DNA of 64,000 nucleotides, taken from positions 63,355-127,354 of the forward strand of contig JADHZB010001095.1 in NCBI GenBank assembly GCA_015657535.1, given 5' to 3'. Positions 1 to 12,900 of the stretch are shown piece after piece. The number at the start of each line of letters is the position of its first letter. Within the stretch, counting starts at the first letter, position 1. The notes beneath the pieces were generated by a model. The model saw only the letters and a list, made by a program, of their open reading frames with translations. It was not told where the DNA came from and did no database searches. Made by a program: the position numbers and the translations under genes. This DNA is from Nephromyces sp. MM_2019 (taxonomy: Eukaryota > Apicomplexa > Aconoidasida > Nephromycida).

Positions 1-107
1 ATGATTTCATCACCACCTTCAGGCAAAAGGACACTTTCAATCTTTTGGCCACCTAAGTGCTGCTTAGCCAGCAATCTAGCCGCTTCAACTTCTGGAAGCT
101 CAGGCAT
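1..107 (-). CDS. Formamidopyrimidine-DNA glycosylase (Fpg/MutM-like), first exon, partial
   Basis: Base-excision-repair glycosylase/AP lyase that removes oxidised purines. Only the N-terminal 35 codons lie in the window, read from the ATG at 105-107 down to base 1. The protein begins MPELPEVEAARLLAKQHLGG, the hallmark Fpg N-terminus. Pro2 is the nucleophile after Met removal, Glu3 is the catalytic acid, and PELPEVE is nearly invariant in the family. The following residues (QKIESVLLPEGGDE) fit the first beta strand of the family. The frame stays open to the left edge with no donor seen inside the window, so the rest of the gene is outside. I cannot tell whether it is a plant-type or bacterial-type Fpg. 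The start is well fixed because catalysis needs the Pro directly after Met. Confidence 0.88.
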   Translation of the reverse strand, partial: MPELPEVEAARLLAKQHLGGQKIESVLLPEGGDEI

Positions 108-2914
108 TGTGGCCTCCTAGGGTTATTACCACGCCTAAAGCCACCTCTTAGCATTTAAATAGAATTGGGTTACAAAATAATTTCTTGGATAGCATGAGTT
201 TATGCACGGGGAAATCAAACGCAGAGCATGATTTCCATAAGTTATACAGTAGAAACTGGGTTCAAGTCGTTGCTATTATAGAGGAGGGAGTGGTAAAATT
301 GTTGGGGAACCCCGAGGTTCTCGAAAATTATCACTCTTCCCCAAAAAACTAAAAGGCGGAAGAGTCGCTCAACTTGTGTCCAACACCGAATTATCTCGTT
401 AATGACTACTGATCCCGTAATCAAGGAGGCACCGCTCGGCGAAGTACTACAACCTAGGGAATCCCGCAGGTTCAATCCAGCAGTAGGTGCCATCCAACAC
501 GGCACGGAATTAGACAAACATTACTTCAGCTTGAAGACACCGCCAGCTTCTGGGCCGTTACAGCAGAACCTTATTTGCACCAGAGACTGCATTACTGGCA
601 CACATATCACTGAAACACCTTTTGCTTTGGAACTTTGACTTTATGGCTATCCGCTAGAGCTGGCTATGTTTCTCATAAGTAATTGCCAGCATATTAATTC
701 TAGATTACTTTCAAACTTCGCTCGAACTTCTACATGACAGTTCGATCGTGGTTATAAGCATCTTAACTATGCTGCACGTCTACGTAAGCCAATAGCGGGG
801 CATTTCAGAATGCAAAACTAGGAACCAGCAGCCGCACAAGATGTATATCTACAGCGGATCTGGGAGCTTTTCGCCGTGCACTGTTATCCCAAGCAGCTGC
901 GTTACAACGAAACAGTATACAAAAATATGAAGCTGCTCTGTTGCACAACATGCACCTGTTGATACCACATGTTACCCCAAGGAATATCTTCCATCCCTAA
1001 GTTCCTATAACAAATGAAGCTTAATAGTTAAACTAACTGTGCTGCCAGGTTAAATCATCGCTATAAATGACGGGAGCTATCCACCGCAAGCGGAGCACTT
1101 ATGTCTAATCCAGGGGGGCAAAAAATTAATAAAATACGCCGTTTCTTCATTATTCATGAATGGACACTGCAGACATTCCAGCGGCCCTCCTAAAGGTAGT
1201 TGCTGCTCAATTACTACTCAAAATCCAACAAGAGTGGCATTTTGGCTTAAGCTTATACCAGGCGAAAAAAAATATCTTTGGGCAAGTTGGAGGAAAACAA
1301 TGAGCGTTAAAGTTTTAAAAGGTCATAAACGCGCATTGCTCCATGTAAACAGCAGCAAGTTGTTTCGGTATTCTATAATCCCAATGGCTGCAATGAACTG
1401 CAGAGCTTTGAAGGAAATAGAAATGTGCCCGTCCTACCATCTACAAACAGATATTTATCAACCCTGTCACCTATACCGAGACCAACACAAACTCCTAACC
1501 AGCAGGGGAGCCTTAAAAGCCACGGCAGCGCAGCAAAACAAGTTTAACACTCTGCAAATATCAACTCGGAAAGAAAAGAAACAAAGTAGCACTACTATCC
1601 CACAGGTATAACGTGTGTAAAAGAGAATGACAGCAAATGCACAAAGTACTTCTCAAATCAATCGTTTTCCTTTGTAATCGAGGTTTTTTCTTAATCAAAA
1701 AGGGTACTGCAACCTGAGTAATTTCCCTTCAAGAGACAAAACTAGTACGTGCCAAAGGAAGCTAGAAGATATACTAAACGCGATGTTAGTATAAATAGAA
1801 GGCTCCGATGTCGATGAATGATAGTATTTGCAACAGAACTATTTCGAAGTAAGCCGCTAGAATGAGCAGGCAAGACATCTTAATCAGCAACAAAATTATG
1901 AGCACATTCAACAAGCATATCATGAATTCTGCCTTCAAGTTTTCAAGTAGGTCTCTATAATAAATCAGCCCTGCTAGTGTAGTGCTACAGTTGAAATATG
2001 AAGTCAGCATTGACCTCTAACGACAACTTCAGGCCCTTAAAGCTATCAAATTACACTGCGTACACCATGAAGGACCGAAAATACGCGCGCTTTATACTTG
2101 AGGGGTAAGCCACTTCAGTTTTTAGTAAAAAATCAAACGAATTTCAACCAGGAAAATTTTTTAATTTCCTTGTTACACAAGGCGGCTCTCGCAACGTTGA
2201 AATCACTGTGTAATAGTATGACGAACTTTTATAGACTTTTATAGTAAGTAATGAAGCAGTCCATGCGAGGTTCTTTGGACTTAGTTTAGCGGTATCAGGA
2301 CAGAAATAGACAAGCGGAATAATATTAAATATATATCTCTATTCCAAAGGTAATATAGACAAGCAACTACTCCTTCAAAGTAGGAAAAAAGGCATCTCCA
2401 AAACAAAACTACCATCTGATTTGCAAGACTGCCGCTGATTTGGCAGCAACAAAATTAAGCTCATATCAGCCTAAGAGGATCTAACTGCAGTTTTCTGCGG
2501 AAGTTAAGTCAAAAGCCTAAAAATTGCCTAGCACTAAACTGCTATGCAGCAAGATCAATATAATCCCTTTAAGCCTAGGGAGACCATTAGCTCCTCTGCT
2601 TCTCTGGGAATAACGGGAAAAAATATTAAAATTCTTCAGATTGTTCTTGCATGGCGGCGCAAAGCATGAATTAGGACTTTTGAGTCATCAAAAATGCACG
2701 TTATTTCCATGTTTTCAAAATTATCACCCAGTATGCTATAGAGAACGGCTGAATATGAAACTAGAGAGCAAAATACCAAACCAATTTAAGCAGCGTGTTA
2801 AACCAAGATATTGAGATACGACGAATGCTAAAGCATAAATTATAAAGAACATCAAAAAAGGAAAGAGTAATACCAGTAGTTGAAAAAAGATTCGTTGTCA
2901 TGGGCTAATACAAT
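108..2914. other. Intergenic: Fpg 5' flank and VKOR 3' flank
   Basis: No gene recognised. Two + strand open frames (402-638 and 1156-1611; 78 and 151 codons) show no recognisable motif, splice context or family resemblance and are not called. The first 700 bases are richer in G+C than the rest and probably hold the Fpg promoter. From about 2100 the + strand turns A-rich, as over the VKOR introns, so the VKOR 3' untranslated region may start here. Confidence 0.4.
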
Positions 2915-5617
2915 TCATTCTTGCTTCTGAGGCCTAGCATTCTTTTTTGATTTTCGCTCGTGCTTCAGTTGAAAATTGTCATGCAATATTGCCAATAAAA
3001 TAAGCAGATTGATCTGGAAAGGAAAATAGAATTAAAAAAAAGGTGTTAACGAAATTTTGGCTGAAAAAACAAGAAAAAAACGTACTCTACGCCACTAGAA
3101 TCTTCAAGGGCAGCATTATGGCATGCGACTGCAATTATACTCAGCCTACATCAAAAAAGCAATCTCATGACCTTAGATTTAAACATTCATATCAGTAAAA
3201 TACATCGTAAAGGAAACCACCCGAAACTTTTGCAGTGCAAAGATCCAGTAAGACAAAAAAAAATTCCTTGGAAGCAAAAAAAGCTCATAACGCAATTGAT
3301 ATATTAGAAGAATACAACAAAAGCCACAGTACCATAAAAAAGCACACTCCCTTAAACAGTGCAAGCTTAATTAGCGAATATTCAAAATATCCAAGATAGC
3401 TCACTATAAGATTAGAATAACAAATTCTGAAAAATTCAACACGATTTCGTTTTTGAGATTTTCAGCAGCAATTCAATCATAATAAACTTGAAAAGTTATA
3501 ACAGGTCCAGCTACATGACATTATTTCACACGCTAAAACTCTTTCAAACAAAATTTTTTGCTTGTTGCATCAATGAGTAATCCAATATAGAAAAAATACG
3601 GTTGACATTATCTATAGAAGAATTTAACTTAATCTTTTGAAAAAAAATTACTTAGAAAAATCACATACCCACCATATACGAAGAGAAACAGACTAGGCAA
3701 AAATTCTTTAGCACCGCAGTCATAACGTATCCCAGATAGCTAGACACGACCTGTATTAACAAAGATAAAAAAATTTTGTGGGAGATATGGTGTTAGCTCA
3801 AAAAAATGACGCGTATAATCTTAGTGAAATAAAAAGTCATATTCCAAGAAAAATATTACAAAGGGAAAATGGAGCCAAATTTCTAATCAATAAGAAAGAA
3901 GGGATTTTCTTTTATTAAAAAGCATACAATACTCAATTTTTAAAAGCTTACCATAGAAGCAAGTGATGCTATTAGATACAAATAAGCCTTTCCATAGATG
4001 TTGATAAAGGGATATAATAAAACACCTCCGTAAAAAATCAGGCCTGTAAACACGGAAAAGGAGTAGTAAAAACAAAAATCACGGCGAACTTAATTAAGGT
4101 AAACAGTCTCAGAAATCTCAGCTGAACACGCAAAGTTTGCTGGCTTGAATAAGTAATCTAAAACGGAAAAATTTATATATGAAATTTACCACACAATTTC
4201 ATATATAAATTTTATTCAACATTCACCATCCAAGCTAAAAACTAGCGAAATGATGGGAGAAACACCATAAAAAACGAAACGCAGAAAACCGCACAAAACA
4301 TGAAGTGCACCGTACAGAAGGGAATACAAGGCACACCCGGAAAAACGACAGCATTAGCACGCGCATTGAAATTAAACAATTCCTAATTAATCATCGCACG
4401 GAATAATTGTTTGATATGGTAAGCATCAAAAACTAGTATACCAACGTTTCCACCAATAAGAAAATTAACGCTGCAAGATAAGCATTAAAATAATTTTTAT
4501 CAGTGCTAAAATAATTCCTTAGGCATTAGCTTGGAACCGTACTCCTTTAAAGCATGGTGAACATGTCAAATTTTTCAGCGTGGTAGTTTCCAAGGTACCT
4601 TTGGGATCCAAGCTTAGATTGCTAAAAAATTATAATACAGCAAATTCCAAACTACTAAGGCAATCATTCATGTGAACAACAATTAAACCAGCCTCAATAG
4701 TGACATTAGAGTTAGAAACATTATGCGATGTCGCACAAACGGCAGTCGAGTATTCTTCACTACCCCTCGAGAGAAACTATAATTATATTTCACACGAGGT
4801 GTACTTAAACGAGGAACTATACCAATAAACAATATCTAGCTCTCAGTGCCCCCTGGAGCGAAATATATTTGGTTCCAATTAACTTACGTAAATCTTACCT
4901 AAATTGGTGTTAGAAATATCAAAAATAGAACCTTCAGGGACAATCCTTAACACTCGAAGAAGCCTGCTTTGCCGACTGGACAACACCTATAGACAACGGA
5001 AGGCGCATACCATATGCGTTGCACAAATCCAATATACCAAAATAATGAGGATACAATACAATATTCATATGTGGTAAGCAATGAACAAAAAATATATAAT
5101 TCATTTGTAAGTTTTCACAAAGCTCTATAGAACTTGAGAAAGCAAAAAATATTAGCAGCAACGTCATTGTATGTGACGCCAGGAATAAATCCCACCACTG
5201 AGCTAAACTATACATTCCCTGCATTTCGAAAAATGAAGGATCCTTCAAGCCCAAAAAAAATAGCCTCCCATTGACATGCTGAGCTCTAATTTCCCAATTA
5301 CAAAAGTTGAGATCGTAAGACAAGAAAAAATAAGCTGAAATTTTAGCTTCACGGCATATATACGACATGCAACGCCAAAGAAAAAATTCTGAAAAAAATA
5401 CCGTTAAGCATGATGCACCGGGCCCCAGGTCACATGCAGCGGTATAACCCTCTTTGGAAGAATTGTGTTCGACATGCATGGCATAGAAGCAAACCGCGAT
5501 TCCCGCGAGAGCTAGCACTGCAAGCACACAACTCATAAGAAAGTGCCGCTTTGAATTAGAAACAGTAATATCTTGTCGGTCAGAGCCTCTCGCGTTAACT
5601 GTGTCCACTGTAGCCAT
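2915..5617 (-). CDS. Vitamin K epoxide reductase (VKOR) family protein, 5 exons
   Basis: ER membrane thiol oxidoreductase that reduces quinone/vitamin K epoxide and passes electrons to luminal thioredoxin-fold partners, supporting disulfide formation. Exons on the minus strand: 5617-5402, 4986-4899, 4043-3952, 3750-3673, 3013-2915. The 573 nt give 190 aa and all phases close. Exon 1 has a hydrophobic helix followed by CDLGPGASC, the loop cysteine pair. Exon 2 reads VLSSR...FDISNTNLG, matching the VF-S-S-R...N-S-x-x-G segment. Exon 3 begins GLIFYGG (helix 2). Exon 4 ends in NFCLVCFSSYM, the CxxC active site. Exon 5 is a last helix with a lysine-rich tail (KHERKSKKNARPQKQE) resembling an ER-retention tail. 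Length is close to animal VKORC1. All four redox cysteines are present. The exon 4 donor (GTGGGT) was chosen over a nearby GTATGT because only it keeps the frame. Confidence 0.92.
4168..4213. repeat. Perfect 19-bp inverted repeat in VKOR intron 2
   Basis: Arms at 4168-4186 and 4195-4213 are exact reverse complements separated by 8 bases. They are AT-rich and would form a cruciform or RNA hairpin in the unspliced VKOR intron between exons 2 and 3. The function is unknown. It may be a remnant of a tiny inverted-repeat element. Confidence 0.8.
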
Positions 5618-6063
5618 TTTTGAAGGAGGAGTTGACTTTCAAACAAAGCTGGCCAGAGGATATTTCGTATGCCACTTAAGCGGTGGTGTAAAACTTAGCA
5701 CAGAAGTATCAAAATATGCGGCCGTATCTGTCAGATTACCTGCAAGTTGAACGTGAATAAAGCTTCTATTAAAGCGGTGCACTTGGACATTTCGGATGTA
5801 CAGATCGTGAAGAAGGCGCTATTATTGCATTTTCTAGTGCTTGCATGGTGACAAGCAAGCATTACAGTCTTGTCTCCAGTTGCCAGGTGCCATATGTGGT
5901 TCATATTTCCGGTACCATGTTGCAGAGCGATATATCTGGTACCTTTTGTTCGAAACGCAGGCATGGGCAGATTCGCGGAAGGAGTTACAGTTCTTCGATC
6001 AGAGGCTATCCTGTTTGCAGGCCCAAGCATGCACTGTGCTGTGTTTCCACAGTACATTCAAAT

Positions 6064-6125
6064 ATGTTTCAGTACTAAACTACTAAGATGCTTCAGTACT
6101 AAACTACTAACATGTTTCAGTACTA
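6064..6125. repeat. Short tandem repeat, 24-nt unit, about 2.6 copies
   Basis: Units begin at 6064, 6088 and 6112. They share the core ttcagtactaaactactaa and differ at one or two positions. The third copy is cut after 14 bases. The array lies upstream of the VKOR start, outside any called exon. Confidence 0.8.
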
Positions 6126-7930
6126 CAATCAAACACCACTTCCTAATAGATACGCTAGTCATAACTGCATGAACTGTCGCACAACTCGCTTGGTGCATAT
6201 GCGATAGTTAAATCGGTAGGCTGGCATCCGTAGAGTTTGTTTTCTACGTTATTCCTCGCTGCTAGAGTGATGCTTGCTTCCTAGGCCTAATATTTTTGGG
6301 GGCATCAGAATACTCAATCGTAGGTCTGATGGGAGTATAAGCCACGCATCTAGATAGGCTAGCCAGGATTTCCAGCTGAAAAGTACATTAATTAGCACCT
6401 TATGTTAACAGCACTGGTAGAGTTTGTGCCTCCAATTGAGAACGAAGATGTGAAACAGCGCAATTTTTTTTGGAGAATCTCTGCACATTGCTACGATACA
6501 CATGCAGCTGAGCACCTAAAAGCGTGCGCTCAACCCTTCACTCAATCGCTCGACTGTTAACTATAGGCTAGCTACCGACTTAAGACCTCAGAAGGTAGCT
6601 GAAGCATATTTTATGACAGGCAGAGTTCCCTGTATTAACGCTTCGCTCAACTTTGCTACAAGTTCTCGGGACAAGTCTGACTTGAAGCTTGCTCCTCATA
6701 ATTTTTAGAAGGAAACGCACATGCATGATTGACCTTCGAACTTCTTAGACAGCCCTTTCATTATTTCTTGCTACTTAGGGAATACTTTTGAGATATTCGG
6801 GATGATGTCTTTGTTCGTACATTGTTTCACTATTTCTGCCTAGACATGTAGCACGCTAGTATTGATGTGTCGAGTATGCAACCGATTCTTGTTAAGAGAT
6901 TTTCACTGTAGTCTCCAAATTGTGCAACGCAAAAATCCTGCGATAAACTAGCCGTGTATCATGGCAGCTTTCTTCTCAGTGCATCGCACACTGATTTTCC
7001 TGCCTCCGCGATAAGTTTTCCACTCATTAAAGTCGCCGGTAGCGAACATGTACAGTTTCACCACTTAATCACCAAAAACATCATATCAAAGGCTAAGTGC
7101 ATAATAGCTTCGTTACCTTAAGGGTTAATTCAGTTTTCTGATACTTTTTTCGGCGGTATCCTTATAATCTAGCCAAGTTACCTAGCTTGGAAGTGCTAGC
7201 GAACTGCAATCGGGCAGACTTCTACACTTGCCATCATTTTACAAGCGAAGAATTATGAAGTGCGGTGCCACCGTGCAGTGATTGGACGTCCTGGCTTGAA
7301 AGAGTAACAAGGTGACATGACTAAAGCAGTTTAACATATTTTCACCTGAAATAATTAAATTAGCACTCCAAACATAATGGTTATAGTCCTGCTATCATCG
7401 ATTAATAGGGAAAAGATGAGCAAGCTTTTTTAACCGCTAGAGCCAGATAACTTCGCTATCCTTCTCTCAAACACGTTGCTATCCTCTATTCACTCCGGAC
7501 TGCTCGAATTTAGAACCGAATTATCTAGATATCGAATAAGAATGTAATTTAGAAGAACTAGCAGAGCAAATCAACCATGCCCCTAGAAGACTCGGGAGAG
7601 AGCCCGAAAGGTCACCGACAAGGTATGGTTCCAGGGAAAGAAGAGATGAGCACTAAAGTTCCAATGACTAATAAATCATCCAAGCATTAAAAGGCTATCA
7701 CGCAGGCTAACTGGATGTAGCTGAATTAAAAGATCATTCTTCCTCGCCTAAATACAACTTCTAAGTAACTTAAAAATAATGCCGATATAATATTGAAGGG
7801 CGCATGCAATAGTTTTATCATCCTGAGATAGTAGCAGATTCTAGCAACAGGTGCATTAGGCGCAAGGAAAATAGCGCCATAATTATACTTAACCTAATGA
7901 TATTTTACTGTAGACAGGAGCAGAAAATAC

Positions 7931-8022
7931 CTGCATCAAGGGGAAACCTATCTTTCATCATCGAAAGATGCGAGCTTAGCTCCAGGCTAATTATAAGCAT
8001 TTGCAGCGTAATAACAGCACTA
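7931..8022 (-). other. Candidate orphan coding exon (minus strand)
   Basis: A 92-nt block is bounded by an acceptor-like pyrimidine-rich TTTTAG and a good donor (GCAG followed by GTATTTTC). One frame is open across it and reads SAVITLQMLIISLELSSHLS then MMKDRFPLDA, hydrophobic and then polar. It sits in the A-rich stretch typical of minus-strand introns here. The carrier gene already has a convincing stop at 9950, so this would belong to another transcript. No family recognised. Both strands are open nearby (a 139-codon + frame covers it), so it may be chance. Confidence 0.2.
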
Positions 8023-9203
8023 CTAAAATCAAATCTTGCGGCAATTTACGCCACTGAAATGAACAAAGAAAGCACCTTTTCATCATTCATAACAGATGCA
8101 GGAGTAAACCTAAATGGAATAAAACAGATATGGATAAAGCATACCAACTCAAAAAAAAAATTACTACAGCAAAGCACCATTGGACTATGCGTGCGGGAGT
8201 GCTCAGAGTTCTTGAGCCAACACACTTTTCTTATTTTCCAGCATATTGGGCATGTAAGTGCAGTCAAAAAACATATAAGCATTCATAGTACAATTAACAG
8301 TCACCTGAAAACTTAACTAAGACGAATCCAAAATATCAATCGTTTAAGAACCAACTGAACGACAGAAGCAATACCCACGGCCAACTCAAACCTGCTACTA
8401 CAGGTGACAGACAAAATCAATAAATAGCAGTCCACAGTTTGAGCAGCAAAGATGTATTGTATGAAACTTTTCCTGTAAGCCAGGCAACATAATAAGGTAC
8501 ATCAAATAAAACAGTATAGGGCGAAGTTGAATAAGATTAATAAATCAGCATTGCACACAAATTTGAGCCCCCTCTGACTAGCATAAAAGCTTGTAATTAA
8601 ATTTTATTTACTCACAAAAGCCAGTTATGGCCCAAAACCCAATTAAATCATATTTTCTCCAATAAGATAGTTATTTGAGCCAACCCTTCCGCAACAATGC
8701 GAAATACCCGCAAACTACTACCCACTCGCAGTCCATGCTTGCCCCAAAAATTGAGCTTGCCACACACACACAGGGTACCCAAAGCATCTTAATTAGCAAG
8801 CGGTGTAGTGATTAGCCCAACTCAGCAAAACAGAATATCGGCTAATCTGAAAGCAAAATCGCTCATCATAGGCATGCATAAAACTAAGAGTTAAAATCCC
8901 AGAAAATTAACAGGGGGCCCTAAAGATGACGACGCATCATCCAATAAGATTATGTAGCTCTGAATATTAAAATTAACTAAATCTACAAGAAAGATTCATT
9001 TCAGGCCCCATAGGCTACCAGTTACCGGATCTACCATTCCCATTATATTAGTCTCACATTAAAGGCATGAAATTCGCGATAAAATCTAGATATAGCCCCA
9101 AAGATAGGATAAACTGCGGGGAAATAAGCACATCGGTGCATTCAACATACTAGTGTCAGCAACAGCGCCCTCTATATTTTTATCAAAGACGTCATCCCTA
9201 AAA

Positions 9204-9264
9204 TGTTGACGTATTAACATTATTCATAGAGGCATGTGTGTTGACGTAATAACATTATTCATAG
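9204..9264. repeat. Direct repeat, 26-nt copies
   Basis: Copies at 9204-9229 and 9239-9264, each of the form tgttgacgta-ttaacattat, differ at one base and lie 35 bases apart. The location is non-coding and no function is apparent. Confidence 0.75.
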
Positions 9265-9949
9265 TAGCAGCATTTCTATAATACGCTTGTCACTTGAATG
9301 CATATAAGGAGTAGCAAATAGATATTAATTCAACAGTTTGAGCCTACAAGGAGAAACTCTTATAGGTTTTGCATTCAAGGGTAACCTGCAGTACAGGCAA
9401 AAGTAAACCCTGGCAAAACAAGTTTTTCTCCAGTACCATCATTCCTGAGCATTGACTTCATTTCAGCTAAAAAACCGCTTCATCGCTCTGTTCAAGGGAT
9501 AAAATCCGGCAGCACGCAAAAAACACCTCTGCCACACCCACAATCACAAAATTAAGTACAACCAAGCTTTACTAGAAAAACAAAACTAGAACATCTTTTT
9601 AAACAACAGTACAACAAGATATAGCAAACATTCAGCAAATTGACACGTCAAAATTGTGCGACTCAAAGCACATATATAGTAGGCTCTTCTAGCATAACAC
9701 ACAAATTAAACACTCTCGGGCAATATAACAAACGGGATGAAAATAGATGATACATTAAGCGAATAAAAACAAATTATAAAGAAGTGAAAAGGAAGTGCTA
9801 ATTTCAAACAAAAAGGAATGCAGAAATAGCACGCCTTTCATCGCAACTTTCTGCTGCAAACGCAAAAAAATTCGTTTCATACTTGTAATCAAGCACATTT
9901 GTGATGCCATACATATTATGTATGTAGGCATTACAACAAAGCCGATACG

Positions 9950-12900
9950 TCAGTACATAGAAAGCGTGACACATAACGAAAATGCAGAGAAAAAAATCCC
10001 CATCCTGAAACTATTCACTAGGGCCCTGGCTCCTAGTCCTTTGTAGAAAGCGCCGATTCCTTCACTCCTATAAACGCAAAAAAAATAGGCCGAACTTATT
10101 GATTATTAAAAAAATTGCAAAAGTTTTTTAAAATGAAAATTAGACTATAAAATAGCAGAAGCGATACTGAGCAACTAACTCACCGGGTATATCCAAAAAT
10201 TAAGCATTAAGACAAACAACGACAGCTTCCTACAGAATTTAAGGAAAAAATTCTGGAATTCAGCTTATTTTGTGTTAACTCAAATTTCCAACCATGGAAA
10301 ATCCACGATATCAAGGCAAAAATAGTTTAAAGAAAGAGTATAGATCTTCATAAAATAACTTCGTTTCAAAACTTTCAACAAAAATGAGAAAAAGGGAAAT
10401 ACTAAAGCTACAAATAAAATCAGCACAAGAGGCAGCAGACTGCTCGAGAAATCTCTGCAGCAAGCTAGAGCTTAAAAAATACAGCTTGAAAACAAGGCTG
10501 TCTGAATAGCAAAAGAATTTAAAGCACCAAAACTCATGTTTATCAATACCAAGTGATACCTTAGCCAGACATAATACAACATAATAAAATGACTATTTTG
10601 ACTATGAATGGCGGATCGCTATAGGCGGGAAAGCACAACAAATATCGCATTAAGGAGGAAAAGCTACGAATTTTCTTCATAAAATTCAGCTAAACAGAAT
10701 CACTAGCGACGCTCTTGCTTGCCGTATTCTTCAGTCTAAGCAATGCAATAGACATTGAAAAAAAAAGGCACAGTACCAATAAAAAAAACCTAAACCCTAA
10801 AGCCAGGTGCTACCATGATTGAAGAGGCGAAATAACTAGTATAGCCAACATGTTAGCTAGCCACCAGATGAGTCTAAAACTCACTTCACAGGAATCTCCA
10901 TAAGTACCTCGGATAAAAACAAAAACTTCAGCGTGTAGCTGATTAGAAAGTCTCTACAAAAAGTGCAAAAAATCCATACAACGAAGGGAAGCAAAAACGA
11001 AAGGAACAAGCAGAGGAGAATATATTTTGAATTTCAGACACTAAAGTCTGAATACTCAATCTTCAAGTAGAGAGGAAGCAATTTTTCTCTTTGCAGCAAG
11101 ATAATACAGTAAAGGCATTACTGGAGCATGAATAGAATTGATGAAATAACACAAAAATATAAAACTAGTTCGCCCCAAAACACATTTAAACCATCAAAGT
11201 ACACTTATGTAAGCATAATGGACGATCCTACTAACTTGTAAAGGGAAAGACATATGTTCCCATAAGTAGTGTGTGCTGGAAATAATTGCTTTCTGGCAAT
11301 TATATTCCCAAAAGGCCTAAAAACAATGCTAGAGGTAAGGCCTCCTATGGCACCTGATAGCAAATACAAACGGGAATAGAATATCAAAAAAGCTACAAAT
11401 TTCTGCAGACTATAACAACCCAGCAAATCGCCAGAATAACTCATGAATCCAAACACCACGGCAAGTTAACGATAAAAAAAGCATGGCAAATTGAAATAAT
11501 TGAAAACCCAACCATGAAAAATATGCGAATTTGAAGAAATTATTTTGCAAACGCTCAGTATTGCAAAATTGAAGCAACAAGAAGACACCACACACTGAAG
11601 CAGCACCTTGGGGGACCGATAAAAATGCATATAAAGATAAAAAAATCCCAGCACCCTAGGCCTAAAGGCCCAAAGCTTACACAATGCAAGCTGGTAATGG
11701 AAAAAGCGGCTAAATAATGCAGCAAAAGTACATAGAAGGCAAAATAAAAAGTATAAAACATAACTTGAAAATGACAGACTGTAAAGAAGGGACTAAAAGC
11801 TAAAGATACACACTGGATGGTTATGCACACACAAATACACAAAATTCCTGAAACTAATCCTACACTTCACCCACGTAGAGTACCTACACTCACTATACAC
11901 AGTGCAAGCATAAATCCTTAACATCAATTTTTCGCAAGCTTCACATGGGGGAAAATAGCTTATCCAAGAGCTAAATTTGAAATAAAATAAAAAAAAATAT
12001 ATTCTACTCCTTTTTTAGCAAAAAGTGAAACAGATGAATCAACCTGAATTATAAGATTTTTTTAAAAGTAGAATTTAGCTAAATTTAAAAAAACTAATCT
12101 CTTAAAAAATCTCATAATTCACGCTTAAGCAGCCGTGTGCGTGTACGAAAAAGAAAAGGTAAATTTCACAAAAGTCATTGCATTATCGCAAAAAAAAAGT
12201 ACTTCAAATATTACCAAAAATAATTAAGGCTGAAAGTACTAGCAGCACTCGGGTAAAACCCCTAGAAAAAGCATTTAGTCTACAAAATCTGTAGGTTTTC
12301 ATCTTCCTCTTTTCATGTTATTCATCATACTCTCGTGTGTTTCTACTGCATTATCATCCGAGTAAAGATTAAAGTCATAATTCATGATACCAACCTCTAT
12401 GCCTCAAAAACAAAATCTAATAAATGCAAATAAAAATGGATAATCCTAATTCCGCTTTATCAAAAGAGGTTTTCCCCTCAAAACAATAACCCCAGCTTAA
12501 TGAGGCGCTCGTTTAATATCCTACCGGCAGCAAAATTTGTCCAAACATGCTTGCTGTTGAACTCATGCTGTATTTTCACAGTTGACCAGTGGTACAAGGC
12601 CCAAGTAAATCCTGCGTTAGGTAGTGCTATAAAGCTACCTATGAGTCCTTTATAGAATTTAGGAGTTGAGTTCAGCAGCCGCAACGAAACGCGCAGTTTT
12701 GAACTGTCTTTTGTGTCGTACGACTCCGAGGTTGCAACAGATTTTATGGCAGAAATAAAAGTAGCCTCTTTACCAAGAACTTTGTTCTTCATTTGATGTC
12801 TGAATATGTTGAAGAAAGGAGTTGTAGCCAAAGTTGTGGATACAGCATTTATAGCACCGGCAGTTCCGGCCGAGACTCCTACGCGATCCGTAAGGTATGC

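Larger units (their letters stand above)
5618..9949. other. Intergenic region between VKOR and the carrier gene
   Basis: Holds the VKOR 5' flank and the carrier 3' flank. At 5830-6086 a less AT-rich patch is open in several frames on both strands, without recognisable protein. From about 7700 the + strand is A-rich, which in this window marks introns of minus-strand transcripts. One candidate minus exon lies at 7931-8022 (separate entry). No other gene seen. Confidence 0.4.

Noticed and set aside
427..492. tRNA-like feature: ggcacc pairing with ggtgcc, a ggttcaatcc T-loop-like string and a CCA end
   Set aside because: Too short for a tRNA, the T-stem has a mismatch, and no anticodon or D-arm folds.
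1156..1611. 151-codon + strand open frame
   Set aside because: No motif, no hydrophobic or domain pattern, no splice context; likely chance.
5731..6057. 108-codon minus frame upstream of VKOR
   Set aside because: Overlaps three + frames and shows no family features.
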